Positions 1 to 7,961 of a stretch of DNA of 21,890 bases are shown piece by piece (within the stretch, counting starts at the first letter, position 1; every line of letters begins with the position of its first letter). The stretch is from an uncultured Bacteroidales bacterium (lineage in GTDB: Bacteria; Bacteroidota; Bacteroidia; Bacteroidales; Paludibacteraceae). Location: positions 1 to 21,890 of the forward strand of contig CALDQH010000053.1 in NCBI GenBank assembly GCA_937911935.1, in the 5' to 3' direction. The position numbers and the translations under genes are program-made. A model generated the notes under the pieces. That model was not told the origin of the DNA. It saw only the letters and a list, made by a program, of their open reading frames with translations, and searched no databases.

Positions 1-1158
1 GTAAGTGGGGTTGACCTCTAAATTGGGGGTTATGTATTTGTTTTCGCGCACAATGCTGTAGTAATCGTTGCTGCTGTATGCACCCGATATGCCACCGTAT
101 AGGTAGAACAATTCGGGCACGATGCCTACGTGAGCGCTGATGTCTGCCGAACCGCTAACGGGCCATTTTACGTCGCCGGCGGCAATGTGGGCAAACAGGT
201 TTGCCCCAATTTTAACGCCCCAGTCGTCGCCCGCTAACTCGTAGTATGGCGTAAGCGTTAAAATTGCAGCCGTGTGGGCGGGGGCTTGCGAAGACTCCGC
301 ATCTGCCTCACCCTCCGTCACCTCGGTCGCACCGCTGGCGGCGTGTTCTTCGGCGTGGGCAAGCCCCGAGGTGACGTGAACGTCCACTTTAACCTCCCCG
401 CCCAAACGGCCATTGCCGACGACGCCACTCATATCCAAATCCAACCCCGCCTCGTGCATCGAAATGCCAAAATTGCGAGCAAAATACAAATATTCTATCC
501 CCAAATCGTATTGAAACGATTTTTTTGTATCGGTCGAGAACAATCGGGTTGTAAACTCAAACGCCGAATTGGTGCCCACCGTATCTTTATAAAGGGGTGT
601 AATAGGCTCGGTACTCATACCATAATAATCGTAGCCTGTGTATGCAAAATCGGCTTTCATTGCCAATCGGCTACTTCTAAATTGATGTTCGTATGCCAAA
701 GCCACATCGGTAAAATGACTCATACCACGGGGCTTTGTGCCATCCTCCAATGCAATGTTGCTCCAGTTAGAATGGTGTTTTACATCAATATCCAACAAGT
801 ATTTTTCGCCTTGCAAAAGAGGATAATAAAACTCACCCAACACTTGCCAATAAAAACCCAAGCCGGCTTTAAATACTCCTTTTTTGTAGTCATAAACACG
901 TGCTATTTCGGCATCTGTCGATTTAAGCATGTTGAAAGGCATGTTTACCTCTTCGGTTTTAGACCAGGTGGTGTATTTTACTTGCGGTGGCTCTGGTTTG
1001 TAATCTTCTTTATCGGGCGTAAGCATGGGTTTGCTTACTTGCCCAATGGTGGGGTTATAGTCACGCTGAACCGTCACATCACGGCTTACCTCGTCGGCAG
1101 CAAACACTGCCCATACAATACTCAAAAGACCAATGCTCGTTAAAAAAATACGTTTCAT
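1..1158 (-). CDS. Outer-membrane beta-barrel protein, partial (C-terminus outside window)
   Basis: The minus-strand frame is open from ATG 1158 to the window edge, giving 386 codons with no stop. A signal peptide occupies about residues 1-20 (MKRIF, then a hydrophobic run ending near VFA). The mature N-terminus reads DVTVQRDYNPTIG, then a proline/lysine-rich stretch. This resembles the start of a conserved Bacteroidota family of TonB-receptor-like barrels lacking an obvious plug (recalled from the family, not searched). After that come alternating aromatic strands typical of a barrel, such as FKAGLGFYWQVLGEFYYPLL. At about residues 257-297 (DNA about 268-388) an Ala/Glu/His-rich segment with GC-rich codons interrupts the strands, probably a surface loop. 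The gene starts 3 bp after the TPR gene stops, so the two are very likely cotranslated partners. Its ligand is unknown. Confidence 0.75.
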   Translation of the reverse strand, partial: MKRIFLTSIGLLSIVWAVFAADEVSRDVTVQRDYNPTIGQVSKPMLTPDKEDYKPEPPQVKYTTWSKTEEVNMPFNMLKSTDAEIARVYDYKKGVFKAGLGFYWQVLGEFYYPLLQGEKYLLDIDVKHHSNWSNIALEDGTKPRGMSHFTDVALAYEHQFRSSRLAMKADFAYTGYDYYGMSTEPITPLYKDTVGTNSAFEFTTRLFSTDTKKSFQYDLGIEYLYFARNFGISMHEAGLDLDMSGVVGNGRLGGEVKVDVHVTSGLAHAEEHAASGATEVTEGEADAESSQAPAHTAAILTLTPYYELAGDDWGVKIGANLFAHIAAGDVKWPVSGSADISAHVGIVPELFYLYGGISGAYSSNDYYSIVRENKYITPNLEVNPTY

Positions 1159-1161
1159 GCG

Positions 1162-4100
1162 TTAATTATTTGATACAGTTTCGTTTTCGTAAAGTTTGAT
1201 CGTTTCTAATCGGGTGGTTATTCCCATAGCAACTTCGGCATCTTGCGAGGCATCGTAGTTTTCTTGCAAACTCAACAAGTATTGTTTTGCCTCAAAATAG
1301 TTGCCTTGAGCCACATACACATCTGCCAAAACCAAGAACGCTTTTGCCAACCAATGTTGGTGACCTGTTCCTTTTTCGATGTAGTCAAACACCTCCGATT
1401 CTGCCTTGACGTAGTCTTTTTTGTACAAATAGTAGTGACACATCAAGTATTTAGCCTCGGCACCCCACTCGCTGCGTGTATCTTTTGCCAGCTCCCTTGT
1501 ATCGGGCAAAGACTCTTCTATTTGGTTGGTTGCCAAGTAGGCTTTTAGGCGGTTGTATCGTGCCTCTGCCACCATATCCGAATCGCCGCCATAGGTTGCA
1601 ATAACATCGGTAGCCGCCGCAATGGTTTTATCGTACTCTTTGAGCAAGAAATAACAACGCAACAAACCCAAGGTAGCTGCTTTTTTGTGTTCCTTGCTTG
1701 CAACACCCTCTAATTGAGCAAAATAGGTGGCGGCTTCGGCATAATTTCCTGCATCGTAGCTAAGCGAAGCAGCACGCACCAATGTCATCTCTAAATTGGG
1801 GTTTTCGGCATCGCCAATTAGTTTTTTATACAACGATAGCGAAGCTGCATTGTTGTTCTGGCGGTAGTAACAATTAGCCAAATAATAAGCTGCCAACGAG
1901 TGGTATTTGCCATTTGGATACGCATTTAGGTATTTTTCAAAGCCCGATACAGCCCCAGGCAAATCGTCGCGGAAGTAAACCTTTTCTACCGCTTTGTACT
2001 GAAGCGAATCTTCTTTAGACGACGAGGACACACCCAATTTTTGTGCCAATTGGTTGTATTCATCCACACGGTTCTGATCTACCATCATGCTCTCTAAAGT
2101 AGCAAGCGAGGTCGAAGCCTCTTCGCTATTGGGATATAGCGCAATAATCTCTTTGTACATCGAAATAGAAGCATCCACTGCACCCTCGTTGTACTGCAAC
2201 ATGGCTATTTGCAGTTTTGATTTGCGCACCACATCGCTATTTTTGGCAAATTTGCCGCAAATGCTTTTAAAGATTTCGATGGCTTTGGCATTATCGTGTA
2301 GCGATGTATAACTACGCGCGGTTTCGTACATCGCATCATCTACCCAAGCCGATTTGGGGAATGAAGTTTGCAATACACCCAACTGTTCTATTTTTTCGGC
2401 ATACTTACCTTGCAAGCCCAACACAAAGGCTTTTTGATACAGTGCATAATCGACACCTGCCGTTGTACCCCCTATGCTAATGGTTTGATTGTAGGCTTGC
2501 AATGCTCTATCAAAACTACGTTGTTGAAAATAAGCGTCGCCTATACGGTTATAAGCATCCAAAAGCAACACCGTATTTTCTTTTTCCATCTGCACGTACT
2601 TTCTAAACCATTCGTTAGCTTGGGTATATTTAGCTTGCATAAAGTAGGTATAAGCCAAGTTATAATATGCCCAATTGTACTCGCTCTCGGCGCGCGAGGT
2701 GGTATTTTTTAGGTATTTTTCAAAATAAGGTTGTGCCTTTTCGTACTCGCCGCTTCTAAACAAGCACTCGCCATACCAAAAGGCAGCGCGGGTGGTTATC
2801 GATTCGTTGTACGATTTATCTGCCATCAACGCGCTTAAATACTCCATAGCAGGGGTGTATTTGCGGTTGGCGATGGCATTGGTTGCCATACCAAACAACA
2901 CACGTTGTTCGGCTTCTTTGACCGTTTTGTTGGTGGTGTTTAGTTTTTTGATCGATTCGTAGGCTTGCGCATAATTGGTCGTAGTCAAGTAGGAATTTAC
3001 CAAATATTCGTACACTTTTTCTTTGTATTTAGACTCGGGAAACTCTTTTAAGAAACGCTCAAATGCCGCAACCGACTCGTTAAACGGTTGATAAGACATT
3101 TCGTACGTTACCAACGCATAGTTGTACAAAGCATCTTCTTGGATATTTTTATCAAAAGTACCATACGATGCCTGTTCAAACGCCATACGGGCTTTTTTCT
3201 TATCTGCCAATTTTAGGTACGACATACCCAAATGGAAATAAGCATTTTGCGTCAATCTATCTTGTTTGCCAGTAGTTTTTGACAAGGATTTTACGGCAAG
3301 GTCGTATTTTTCGGTGCGATAATATGCCATACCCAGCACATACCAATCCTCGCGAGCAAGGCGTTTGTTTACCTTTTGGTATCTTTCTAAATATTCGATG
3401 GCTTGCGCCATGTTATCACCTCGAAACGAGCACACACCCATAATGCGCAAAATCTCCGACAAATTTTTGTCTTTCTTTTCGGATGCGATAAGCTTTTTAC
3501 CGTAAATCGATGCTTTTTCGCAATCGTTCAGCAAGAAATGCAATTGACAAATAAGGTACGATGCACTCTCTTTGAATTCGGCATTATTTTCTACTTTTTG
3601 CAGCGACTTTAAAGCTTCCGAATAGTTAGCACGGGCATATTGCGCATAACCATAATAATACAAGGCATGTTGCTCGTAGCCTCCAGCACCTTGTTTAAGC
3701 AGCACACCCAACTCGTAAGATGCCTTATCGTATTTTTTTTGCTTGATATAAGCAAAGCCACGATAATACTGCAAAGCTTGTGCATCCTCTGGGGTCAACG
3801 AACTTTGGCGTATTTTTTCGAGGCGGTTGGTAGCAGGTTTGTATTTACCCTCTTGCATCTCTAAAATAGCGATGTAAAGTTGCACCTGTTCGATATTTGA
3901 TGCATACGGATAATCGGTTGCATAAGCAAGTAGCAAATGTTCGGCATCTGCCTTTTTTTGATAAAATGCCGACAAAGCAACGTAACTACGTGCTTGGCGC
4001 TCGGTTTCGGTACCAGCAAACTCGCCCGACTCCAAGGCATTTTCTAAATACCTACTGGCAGCTGGGTAGTTTTTTTCGGCAAACAGGCTTTTACCTGTTT

Positions 4101-4197
4101 CAAACAAATGCTTAGGATGTGTATCGAGCACCGATTGCTGTGCCCAGGCAGTACCCGCAAGCAGAAGAAATGTTAATGTAAAAAGTTTGAATTTCAT
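1162..4197 (-). CDS. Large secreted or periplasmic TPR-repeat protein
   Basis: This is a 1011-residue protein built almost entirely of tetratricopeptide-like helical hairpins with the usual A/G/Y/A pattern (for example YYRGFAYIKQKKYDKASYEL and AYYRTEKYDLAVKSL), suggesting an extended solenoid for protein-protein contacts. I chose the ATG at 4197 because it starts a clear signal peptide (MKFKLF, hydrophobic core, cleavage near AWA-QQ). The longer frame back to 4332 would overlap the upstream gene and translate an intergenic repeat array. No lipobox is seen, so the protein is probably periplasmic or attached to the outer membrane through a partner. The next gene, 3 bp away, is a barrel-type outer-membrane protein, so a scaffold-plus-barrel complex is likely. 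PorW/SprE of the T9SS is also a TPR protein, but it is a shorter lipoprotein, so I do not assign that name. Confidence 0.85.
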   Translation of the reverse strand: MKFKLFTLTFLLLAGTAWAQQSVLDTHPKHLFETGKSLFAEKNYPAASRYLENALESGEFAGTETERQARSYVALSAFYQKKADAEHLLLAYATDYPYASNIEQVQLYIAILEMQEGKYKPATNRLEKIRQSSLTPEDAQALQYYRGFAYIKQKKYDKASYELGVLLKQGAGGYEQHALYYYGYAQYARANYSEALKSLQKVENNAEFKESASYLICQLHFLLNDCEKASIYGKKLIASEKKDKNLSEILRIMGVCSFRGDNMAQAIEYLERYQKVNKRLAREDWYVLGMAYYRTEKYDLAVKSLSKTTGKQDRLTQNAYFHLGMSYLKLADKKKARMAFEQASYGTFDKNIQEDALYNYALVTYEMSYQPFNESVAAFERFLKEFPESKYKEKVYEYLVNSYLTTTNYAQAYESIKKLNTTNKTVKEAEQRVLFGMATNAIANRKYTPAMEYLSALMADKSYNESITTRAAFWYGECLFRSGEYEKAQPYFEKYLKNTTSRAESEYNWAYYNLAYTYFMQAKYTQANEWFRKYVQMEKENTVLLLDAYNRIGDAYFQQRSFDRALQAYNQTISIGGTTAGVDYALYQKAFVLGLQGKYAEKIEQLGVLQTSFPKSAWVDDAMYETARSYTSLHDNAKAIEIFKSICGKFAKNSDVVRKSKLQIAMLQYNEGAVDASISMYKEIIALYPNSEEASTSLATLESMMVDQNRVDEYNQLAQKLGVSSSSKEDSLQYKAVEKVYFRDDLPGAVSGFEKYLNAYPNGKYHSLAAYYLANCYYRQNNNAASLSLYKKLIGDAENPNLEMTLVRAASLSYDAGNYAEAATYFAQLEGVASKEHKKAATLGLLRCYFLLKEYDKTIAAATDVIATYGGDSDMVAEARYNRLKAYLATNQIEESLPDTRELAKDTRSEWGAEAKYLMCHYYLYKKDYVKAESEVFDYIEKGTGHQHWLAKAFLVLADVYVAQGNYFEAKQYLLSLQENYDASQDAEVAMGITTRLETIKLYENETVSNN

Positions 4198-4206
4198 ATC
4201 GTTTCT

Positions 4207-4246
4207 GACTAACCGACTAATCGACAAATCGACTAATCGTTTATTT
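4207..4246 (+). repeat. 8-bp-period array, 5 units (GNNNANTC family)
   Basis: Consecutive octamers GACTAACC, GACTAATC, GACAAATC, GACTAATC and GTTTATTT start at 4207, 4215, 4223, 4231 and 4239. They fill half of the 79-bp gap between the O-methyltransferase stop and the TPR start and lie about 10 bp upstream of the TPR start codon. The gap shows no other promoter-like element. Confidence 0.8.
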
Positions 4247-4276
4247 TTAACTAAGTTTGTCATTGACCTCACATAC

Positions 4277-4900
4277 TCACAACTTTCTAATAAAAGTAAG
4301 TCCGTCTCGCAAAGGCAAAATAAAATACTCAATGCCCGAAACGGTATTCAGGTAATCGTTAAATTGCAATAAACCTTGGGTTTGATAATCGTTCGATGCC
4401 ACTTTCTCTACCACTTTGCCTCCCCACAAGGTATTATCAGCCAAAATTATGCCACCTGGGCGAACCTTGTCGAATACCGCCTCAAAGTAGGCGATGTAAT
4501 GACGCTTGTTGGCATCGATAAATACCAAATCAAACTGCTCGTTGCAAGTTTTAAGGTACTCTAAAGCATCGCAAATTAAAAACTCGATTTTATCGGCATG
4601 AGGCGAACGCGCTATGTAACCTCTTGCTATGTCTTCTATCTCATCATCAATGTCGATGGTGGTAATTTTTCCGTCTGCAGGTAGTCCTTCTGCCATGCAA
4701 ATGGCAGAATACCCCACGTAGGTACCCAACTCGAGTACCCTTCGCGCATTCATCATGCTCACAATCATGCTGAGCAGCCTGCCTTGTATATGGCCCGAAA
4801 GCATGTGAGGGTGCAGCATGCCCACGTTTACCTCGCGTGTAAGTTCACGCAACAGCTGTGACTCGGGTTGCGAATGGTCTAATATGTATTTCTCTAACAT
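4277..4900 (-). CDS. Class I SAM-dependent O-methyltransferase (COMT/CCoAOMT-like; possibly TrmR-like)
   Basis: This 207-residue protein is the full usual length for the Methyltransf_3 family. The SAM-binding motif I is VLELGTYVGYSA (residues 55-66), the acidic ribose-binding motif II is TIDIDDEIEDIA (81-92), and the metal-binding acidic residues lie in IDANK (128-132, Asp129) and DNTLWGG (155-161, Asp155 and Asn156). These are the Mg2+-dependent catechol-type O-methyltransferase signatures. Family members methylate catechols or, as in Bacillus TrmR, 5-hydroxyuridine in tRNA. The tRNA role is plausible for a genome without obvious catechol metabolism here, but the sequence alone does not settle it. 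The start ATG at 4900 is followed at once, on the upstream side, by an 8-bp repeat array. Neighbours on the same strand are the M16 protease and the TPR gene. Confidence 0.88.
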   Translation of the reverse strand: MLEKYILDHSQPESQLLRELTREVNVGMLHPHMLSGHIQGRLLSMIVSMMNARRVLELGTYVGYSAICMAEGLPADGKITTIDIDDEIEDIARGYIARSPHADKIEFLICDALEYLKTCNEQFDLVFIDANKRHYIAYFEAVFDKVRPGGIILADNTLWGGKVVEKVASNDYQTQGLLQFNDYLNTVSGIEYFILPLRDGLTFIRKL

Positions 4901-4901
4901 T

Positions 4902-4942
4902 GTTAAGGCGTTTATTCGTTGAGTCGTTTAGGCGTTTAGTCG
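4902..4942 (+). repeat. 8-bp-period array, 5 units (GNNNANTC family)
   Basis: Octamers GTTAAGGC, GTTTATTC, GTTGAGTC, GTTTAGGC and GTTTAGTC start at 4902, 4910, 4918, 4926 and 4934 with no slippage. The array begins one base upstream of the O-methyltransferase start codon (CAT at 4898-4900), so it forms that gene's immediate leader. No two adjacent units are identical, yet the period is exact. Confidence 0.82.
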
Positions 4943-4948
4943 CAAAAT

Positions 4949-4976
4949 TCCTAATTCCTCATTCCTAATTCCTAAT
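4949..4976 (+). repeat. 7-bp tandem repeat, unit TCCTAAT, 4 copies
   Basis: Four copies of TCCTAAT (the second is TCCTCAT) run from 4949 to 4976. The last base of the array is the first base of the complemented stop codon of the M16 protease gene. It adjoins the 8-bp array at 4902-4942, so the whole 75-bp gap is repeats. ATTCCTAATTCC-type repeats are, from memory, common in spacers of this phylum. Confidence 0.8.
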
Positions 4977-6202
4977 TATTTGAACACCAGTTGCGATAGG
5001 TTTTGAAGGGCAAAGTACTGCTCTGCAACCTGCATTAACTGCTGTGCCGTAATAGCATTTATCTTTTGCTCTATCTGGGCATAATCTGCCAACTTCCCAT
5101 TCAAAAAATAATTTTTGGCAGCATTTAACACCCAAGACTCCTTGTTATCGGATGCGATGAGCTGCTGAGCAAGCAACTGCCGTTTAGCTCTTCGCAGCGT
5201 GGTTTCGGTTAGGCAAACCTGCGCCAATTTTAATAACTCTTTATGCACCAATTTTATTGCCTTGGGCAGGTCTAAATGATCGGTTCCTAAATAAACGCTC
5301 CAAATTCCCGTATCGGTATAAGGTGTGTATTGTGCTTCTACCTGATACACCAAAGCATGGCGTTCGCGCAAACTCATATTAAGTCTGCTATTGGTAGATG
5401 GACCACCTAAAATGTTGATAAGCAACGAAAAAGCATACCTATCGGCGTCAAACATAGACGGAGCCCTTCCTCCTATCAAACAATGTGCCTGCGAGGTTTG
5501 TTTGTTGGATGTTAAAGCACAAGGCTCGTAGTTTGTAGGGCATTGCCTGGTAAAATTTCTAACCCCTGTTTTGGTATTAAAATAACGATATGCCCATTTT
5601 TCTGCCTGCTGTGGCGTGATGTCACCCATCATAAAAAGCAATTGCCTATCGGGTGTATAAGTTCTGTCGTAAAAAGCCTGCAACCTATTAACCGTTACAT
5701 CGGCAAGCGATTGCTTGGTACCTAATATGTTACGTCCGATAGCATATCCCGAAAAGACAGCATCCTCAAAATCGTCGATAATCGATTCGGCAGGCGAGTC
5801 TAAATAACTATCTATCTCGTCCATGACCACCTCTTTTTCTTTGTTCAGGTTATCGGGCAAAAAACACACGTTTAGGCATACATCCGACACCAACTCTACA
5901 GCACGAGGCAAATCGCGCCTTAACGAAACGGCGTACACAACTGTTTCTTCTTTGGTGGTATAAGCATTCAGTTCGCCACCAACTGCCTCTAATCGATTGA
6001 TAATTTGCGACGCCGAGCGTTTTTGCGTTGCTTTAAAAAGCATGTGTTCGGTAAGGTGAGCGTACCCATGCTCGTCGGCATGCTCATCGCGCGTACCTGT
6101 AGCTACATACATGCCACAATATGCCACCTCGCCTTTTGCAGGCAGCAGCATGATACGCAAGCCATTAGGCAGCACAAATGTATGAATCTTTTTGGCAGAC
6201 AT
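4976..6202 (-). CDS. M16 family zinc metalloprotease (processing-peptidase-like)
   Basis: The protein is 408 residues counted from the ATG at 6202. The inverted zinc motif HxxEH is HLTEH at residues 49-53. The expected third ligand, Glu129 in KEKEVVMDEI, falls 76 residues after His53, as in M16B peptidases. The N-terminus (VLPNGLRIML, VATGTRDE, GYAHLTEHMLFKAT) and the second half (GGPSTNSRLNMSLRERHALVYQV, the substrate-side Arg/Tyr region) both match the family, so it is a complete single-chain M16B subunit. I see no signal peptide; it may be cytoplasmic, though some relatives in this phylum act in the periplasm. A GTG at 6217 would add five residues, but the ATG start gives the usual M16 N-terminus. 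It follows the GldK/PorK gene by 76 bp and is probably cotranscribed. The substrate is unknown. Confidence 0.9.
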   Translation of the reverse strand: MSAKKIHTFVLPNGLRIMLLPAKGEVAYCGMYVATGTRDEHADEHGYAHLTEHMLFKATQKRSASQIINRLEAVGGELNAYTTKEETVVYAVSLRRDLPRAVELVSDVCLNVCFLPDNLNKEKEVVMDEIDSYLDSPAESIIDDFEDAVFSGYAIGRNILGTKQSLADVTVNRLQAFYDRTYTPDRQLLFMMGDITPQQAEKWAYRYFNTKTGVRNFTRQCPTNYEPCALTSNKQTSQAHCLIGGRAPSMFDADRYAFSLLINILGGPSTNSRLNMSLRERHALVYQVEAQYTPYTDTGIWSVYLGTDHLDLPKAIKLVHKELLKLAQVCLTETTLRRAKRQLLAQQLIASDNKESWVLNAAKNYFLNGKLADYAQIEQKINAITAQQLMQVAEQYFALQNLSQLVFK

Positions 6203-6219
6203 GTTATGTTTTGACACAA

Positions 6220-6249
6220 CAAGAGGCTGACCATAGGGCCTGCCTCTTG
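6220..6249 (-). terminator. Hairpin between GldK/PorK and M16 genes (weak terminator or processing stem)
   Basis: An 8-bp perfect stem, CAAGAGGC (6220-6227) with GCCTCTTG (6242-6249), encloses a 14-nt loop. On the minus strand it lies 29 bp after the GldK/PorK stop and 17 bp before the M16 ATG. The tail is not a proper T-run, so partial termination, attenuation or an mRNA-processing stem are all possible. Confidence 0.45.
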
Positions 6250-6278
6250 CTTATATGATACACAATGTGTTAATAAGA

Positions 6279-7802
6279 TTACTCTTTGCTGTTGTTACCC
6301 TTATCAGAACCAACACGGTCCATAGCACAACGGAAACCAATGTCGTTTGCACTCTTAGCTTGTTCTTTGTAACGACGGGTAGAAGGATTCAACCAGTATG
6401 AACGGTCTTTCCAAGAACCACCTTTGTAAACACGAGTGGTGTTAGAGATTTGGGTTGCCAAATATTTTGCTTTGTCTTGGTTAGCGTGGTCAGCATCATA
6501 TACACGACGAGTAGCTTCGTCTGGATCAACTACTTCTAACCATTTGTTTACAGAACTTTGTGCGTCACCGTCTTTCCAGTTACGAACATCCAATTTGTTG
6601 TAAGCAGCCAAGCTGTCTTTCGAAACAGGAACATCGTATGCCAAACGGCCCAAGCTATCTACTTGATATACACCCAACGAATCTTTTACAGGAGCAACAT
6701 ACACGTTACCACGGAAAGGATTGTATTCTGAGTACTCATCGCTGCTGGCAGGACGATATACGTCCATTACCCATTCGTTTACGTTACCAGCCATGTTATA
6801 CAAACCAAAGTCGTTAGGCCAGAAAGAGTTTACAGGAGCAGTAATGTTTGCTTTATCGTTCAAGTCGCCCGATACACCCATCATGTCACCACGACCACGA
6901 GAGAAGTTGGCCATGATTTTACCACGGTGTTTGCGGCTTGCGTTACGTGTTTGAGCACCATCCCAAGGGAAGATACGACGTTTGTCGTAGTTTTCCATGC
7001 CTTCGTCAGAGGTCAAACCATAAGCTGCAAATTCCCATTCTGCTTCGGTTGGAAGACGATAGCTAGGCATCAACAAACCATCAGACATGGTAGTTTTGCG
7101 AGGATCGCCAAATTCGTTGCGCGATGTGGTATTTTCGGCAGCAGGATCGTATTCGGTAGTCAAATACTTGCCTGTGTTATATACTTTGGTTTTAGCAGTA
7201 GAGTCGTTTTCGAAACGAGAAGAGTCGCGGTAGATAGCTTCGAAATCGGGGAATTCGATAACGCCATTGTCACGCAATACTTTTTCGTTTACACGGTCCG
7301 AACGCCATACGCAATAGTCGGTAGCTTGTTCCCAGCTAACACCTACTACTGGATACATATCGTATGCTACGTGGGTAAAGTAATAGTTAAGATAAGGTTC
7401 GTTGTATGCCAATTCTTCGCGCCAAACAGTTGAGTCGGGACGGCATTTATCAGATACTTTAGGACCATACATCAAATTCATCCAATAGATATACTCACGC
7501 CAATCGCGGTTAGCGATTTCGTATTGGTCCATGTAAAAGGTATTAACGGTTACACGACGAGGATAGTTGTTCCATTCGCTATAGGTATCTTCGTTTACAC
7601 GACCCATAGTAAAGGTACCACCACCAATAAGAACCATTCCGGGAGGGGTTTGTTGTTCGTATCCTTCGGTTACTTGAAAACCACCGTGCTCTGCATCGTT
7701 GTATTTCCAACCGGTTGTATTCGAAGTACCTTTGTTACATGCTGCGAAAGCCAAAAGCAACAATCCGAAAAGAAGCGTTTTTTGTAAGAAATTTAATTTC
7801 AT
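6279..7802 (-). CDS. porK: T9SS component GldK/PorK-like lipoprotein (formylglycine-generating-enzyme fold)
   Basis: The protein has 507 residues from ATG 7802. A lipoprotein signal ends in lipobox FAAC with Cys22. The FGE-sulfatase (SUMF1-like) domain starts at PPGMVLIGGGTFTMG and continues through YRLPTEAEWEFAA, MAGNVNEWVMDVY and RVYKGGSWKDRSYWLNPSTR, ending in NDIGFRCAMDR. The early WKYNDAEHGGF and the tail IGFRCAMDRVGS are typical of GldK/PorK, which forms the ring complex with GldN/PorN in the type IX secretion system. The domain is used structurally and need not be an enzyme. An upstream extension to 7898 is rejected because it places 32 residues before the signal peptide. PorL, M and N do not follow; an M16 protease does. 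It may therefore be a paralogue (GldJ-like is the alternative), and the symbol is tentative. A TATCTTTG element lies 33 bp upstream. Confidence 0.82.
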   Translation of the reverse strand: MKLNFLQKTLLFGLLLLAFAACNKGTSNTTGWKYNDAEHGGFQVTEGYEQQTPPGMVLIGGGTFTMGRVNEDTYSEWNNYPRRVTVNTFYMDQYEIANRDWREYIYWMNLMYGPKVSDKCRPDSTVWREELAYNEPYLNYYFTHVAYDMYPVVGVSWEQATDYCVWRSDRVNEKVLRDNGVIEFPDFEAIYRDSSRFENDSTAKTKVYNTGKYLTTEYDPAAENTTSRNEFGDPRKTTMSDGLLMPSYRLPTEAEWEFAAYGLTSDEGMENYDKRRIFPWDGAQTRNASRKHRGKIMANFSRGRGDMMGVSGDLNDKANITAPVNSFWPNDFGLYNMAGNVNEWVMDVYRPASSDEYSEYNPFRGNVYVAPVKDSLGVYQVDSLGRLAYDVPVSKDSLAAYNKLDVRNWKDGDAQSSVNKWLEVVDPDEATRRVYDADHANQDKAKYLATQISNTTRVYKGGSWKDRSYWLNPSTRRYKEQAKSANDIGFRCAMDRVGSDKGNNSKE

Positions 7803-7834
7803 GGTATAAATTAAGGTTATTTTATTAGCCGCTA

Positions 7835-7842
7835 CAAAGATA
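7835..7842 (-). promoter_or_regulatory. -7 promoter element for the GldK/PorK gene
   Basis: TATCTTTG on the minus strand fits the Bacteroidota -7 consensus TAnnTTTG. It ends 33 bp upstream of the ATG at 7802, leaving a leader of about 25 nt. The only upstream TTTG (7868-7871) is 25 bp away, longer than the usual 19-21 bp, so the -33 part is weak. Confidence 0.55.
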
Positions 7843-7926
7843 ACTGATTTTTTTGTTGAATATTGTGCAAAACTACATTTTTTTTTAGTTTTCGCCAAAA
7901 ATGACTACAAAGATGCAGATAATTTT

Positions 7927-7934
7927 TAATTTTG
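7927..7934 (+). promoter_or_regulatory. Possible -7 promoter element for folP
   Basis: TAATTTTG fits TAnnTTTG and lies 28 bp upstream of the folP ATG at 7962. No TTTG is seen at the right distance. The divergent spacer (7803-7961) is very AT-rich with long T-runs, so chance matches are likely. Confidence 0.35.
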
Positions 7935-7961
7935 CAAAAATATTTGTTGACAAATCGACAT

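Noticed and set aside
274..1143. Plus-strand 289-codon open frame
   Set aside because: It lies fully inside the minus-strand barrel gene, which has a signal peptide and family-like N-terminus. The plus-strand translation has no recognisable domain.
4198..4332. 45-residue N-terminal extension of the TPR protein
   Set aside because: It would overlap the O-methyltransferase gene, translate the repeat array, and bury the signal peptide.
7803..7898. 32-residue extension of the GldK/PorK protein
   Set aside because: It would place the lipoprotein signal inside the chain and would cover the TATCTTTG promoter element.
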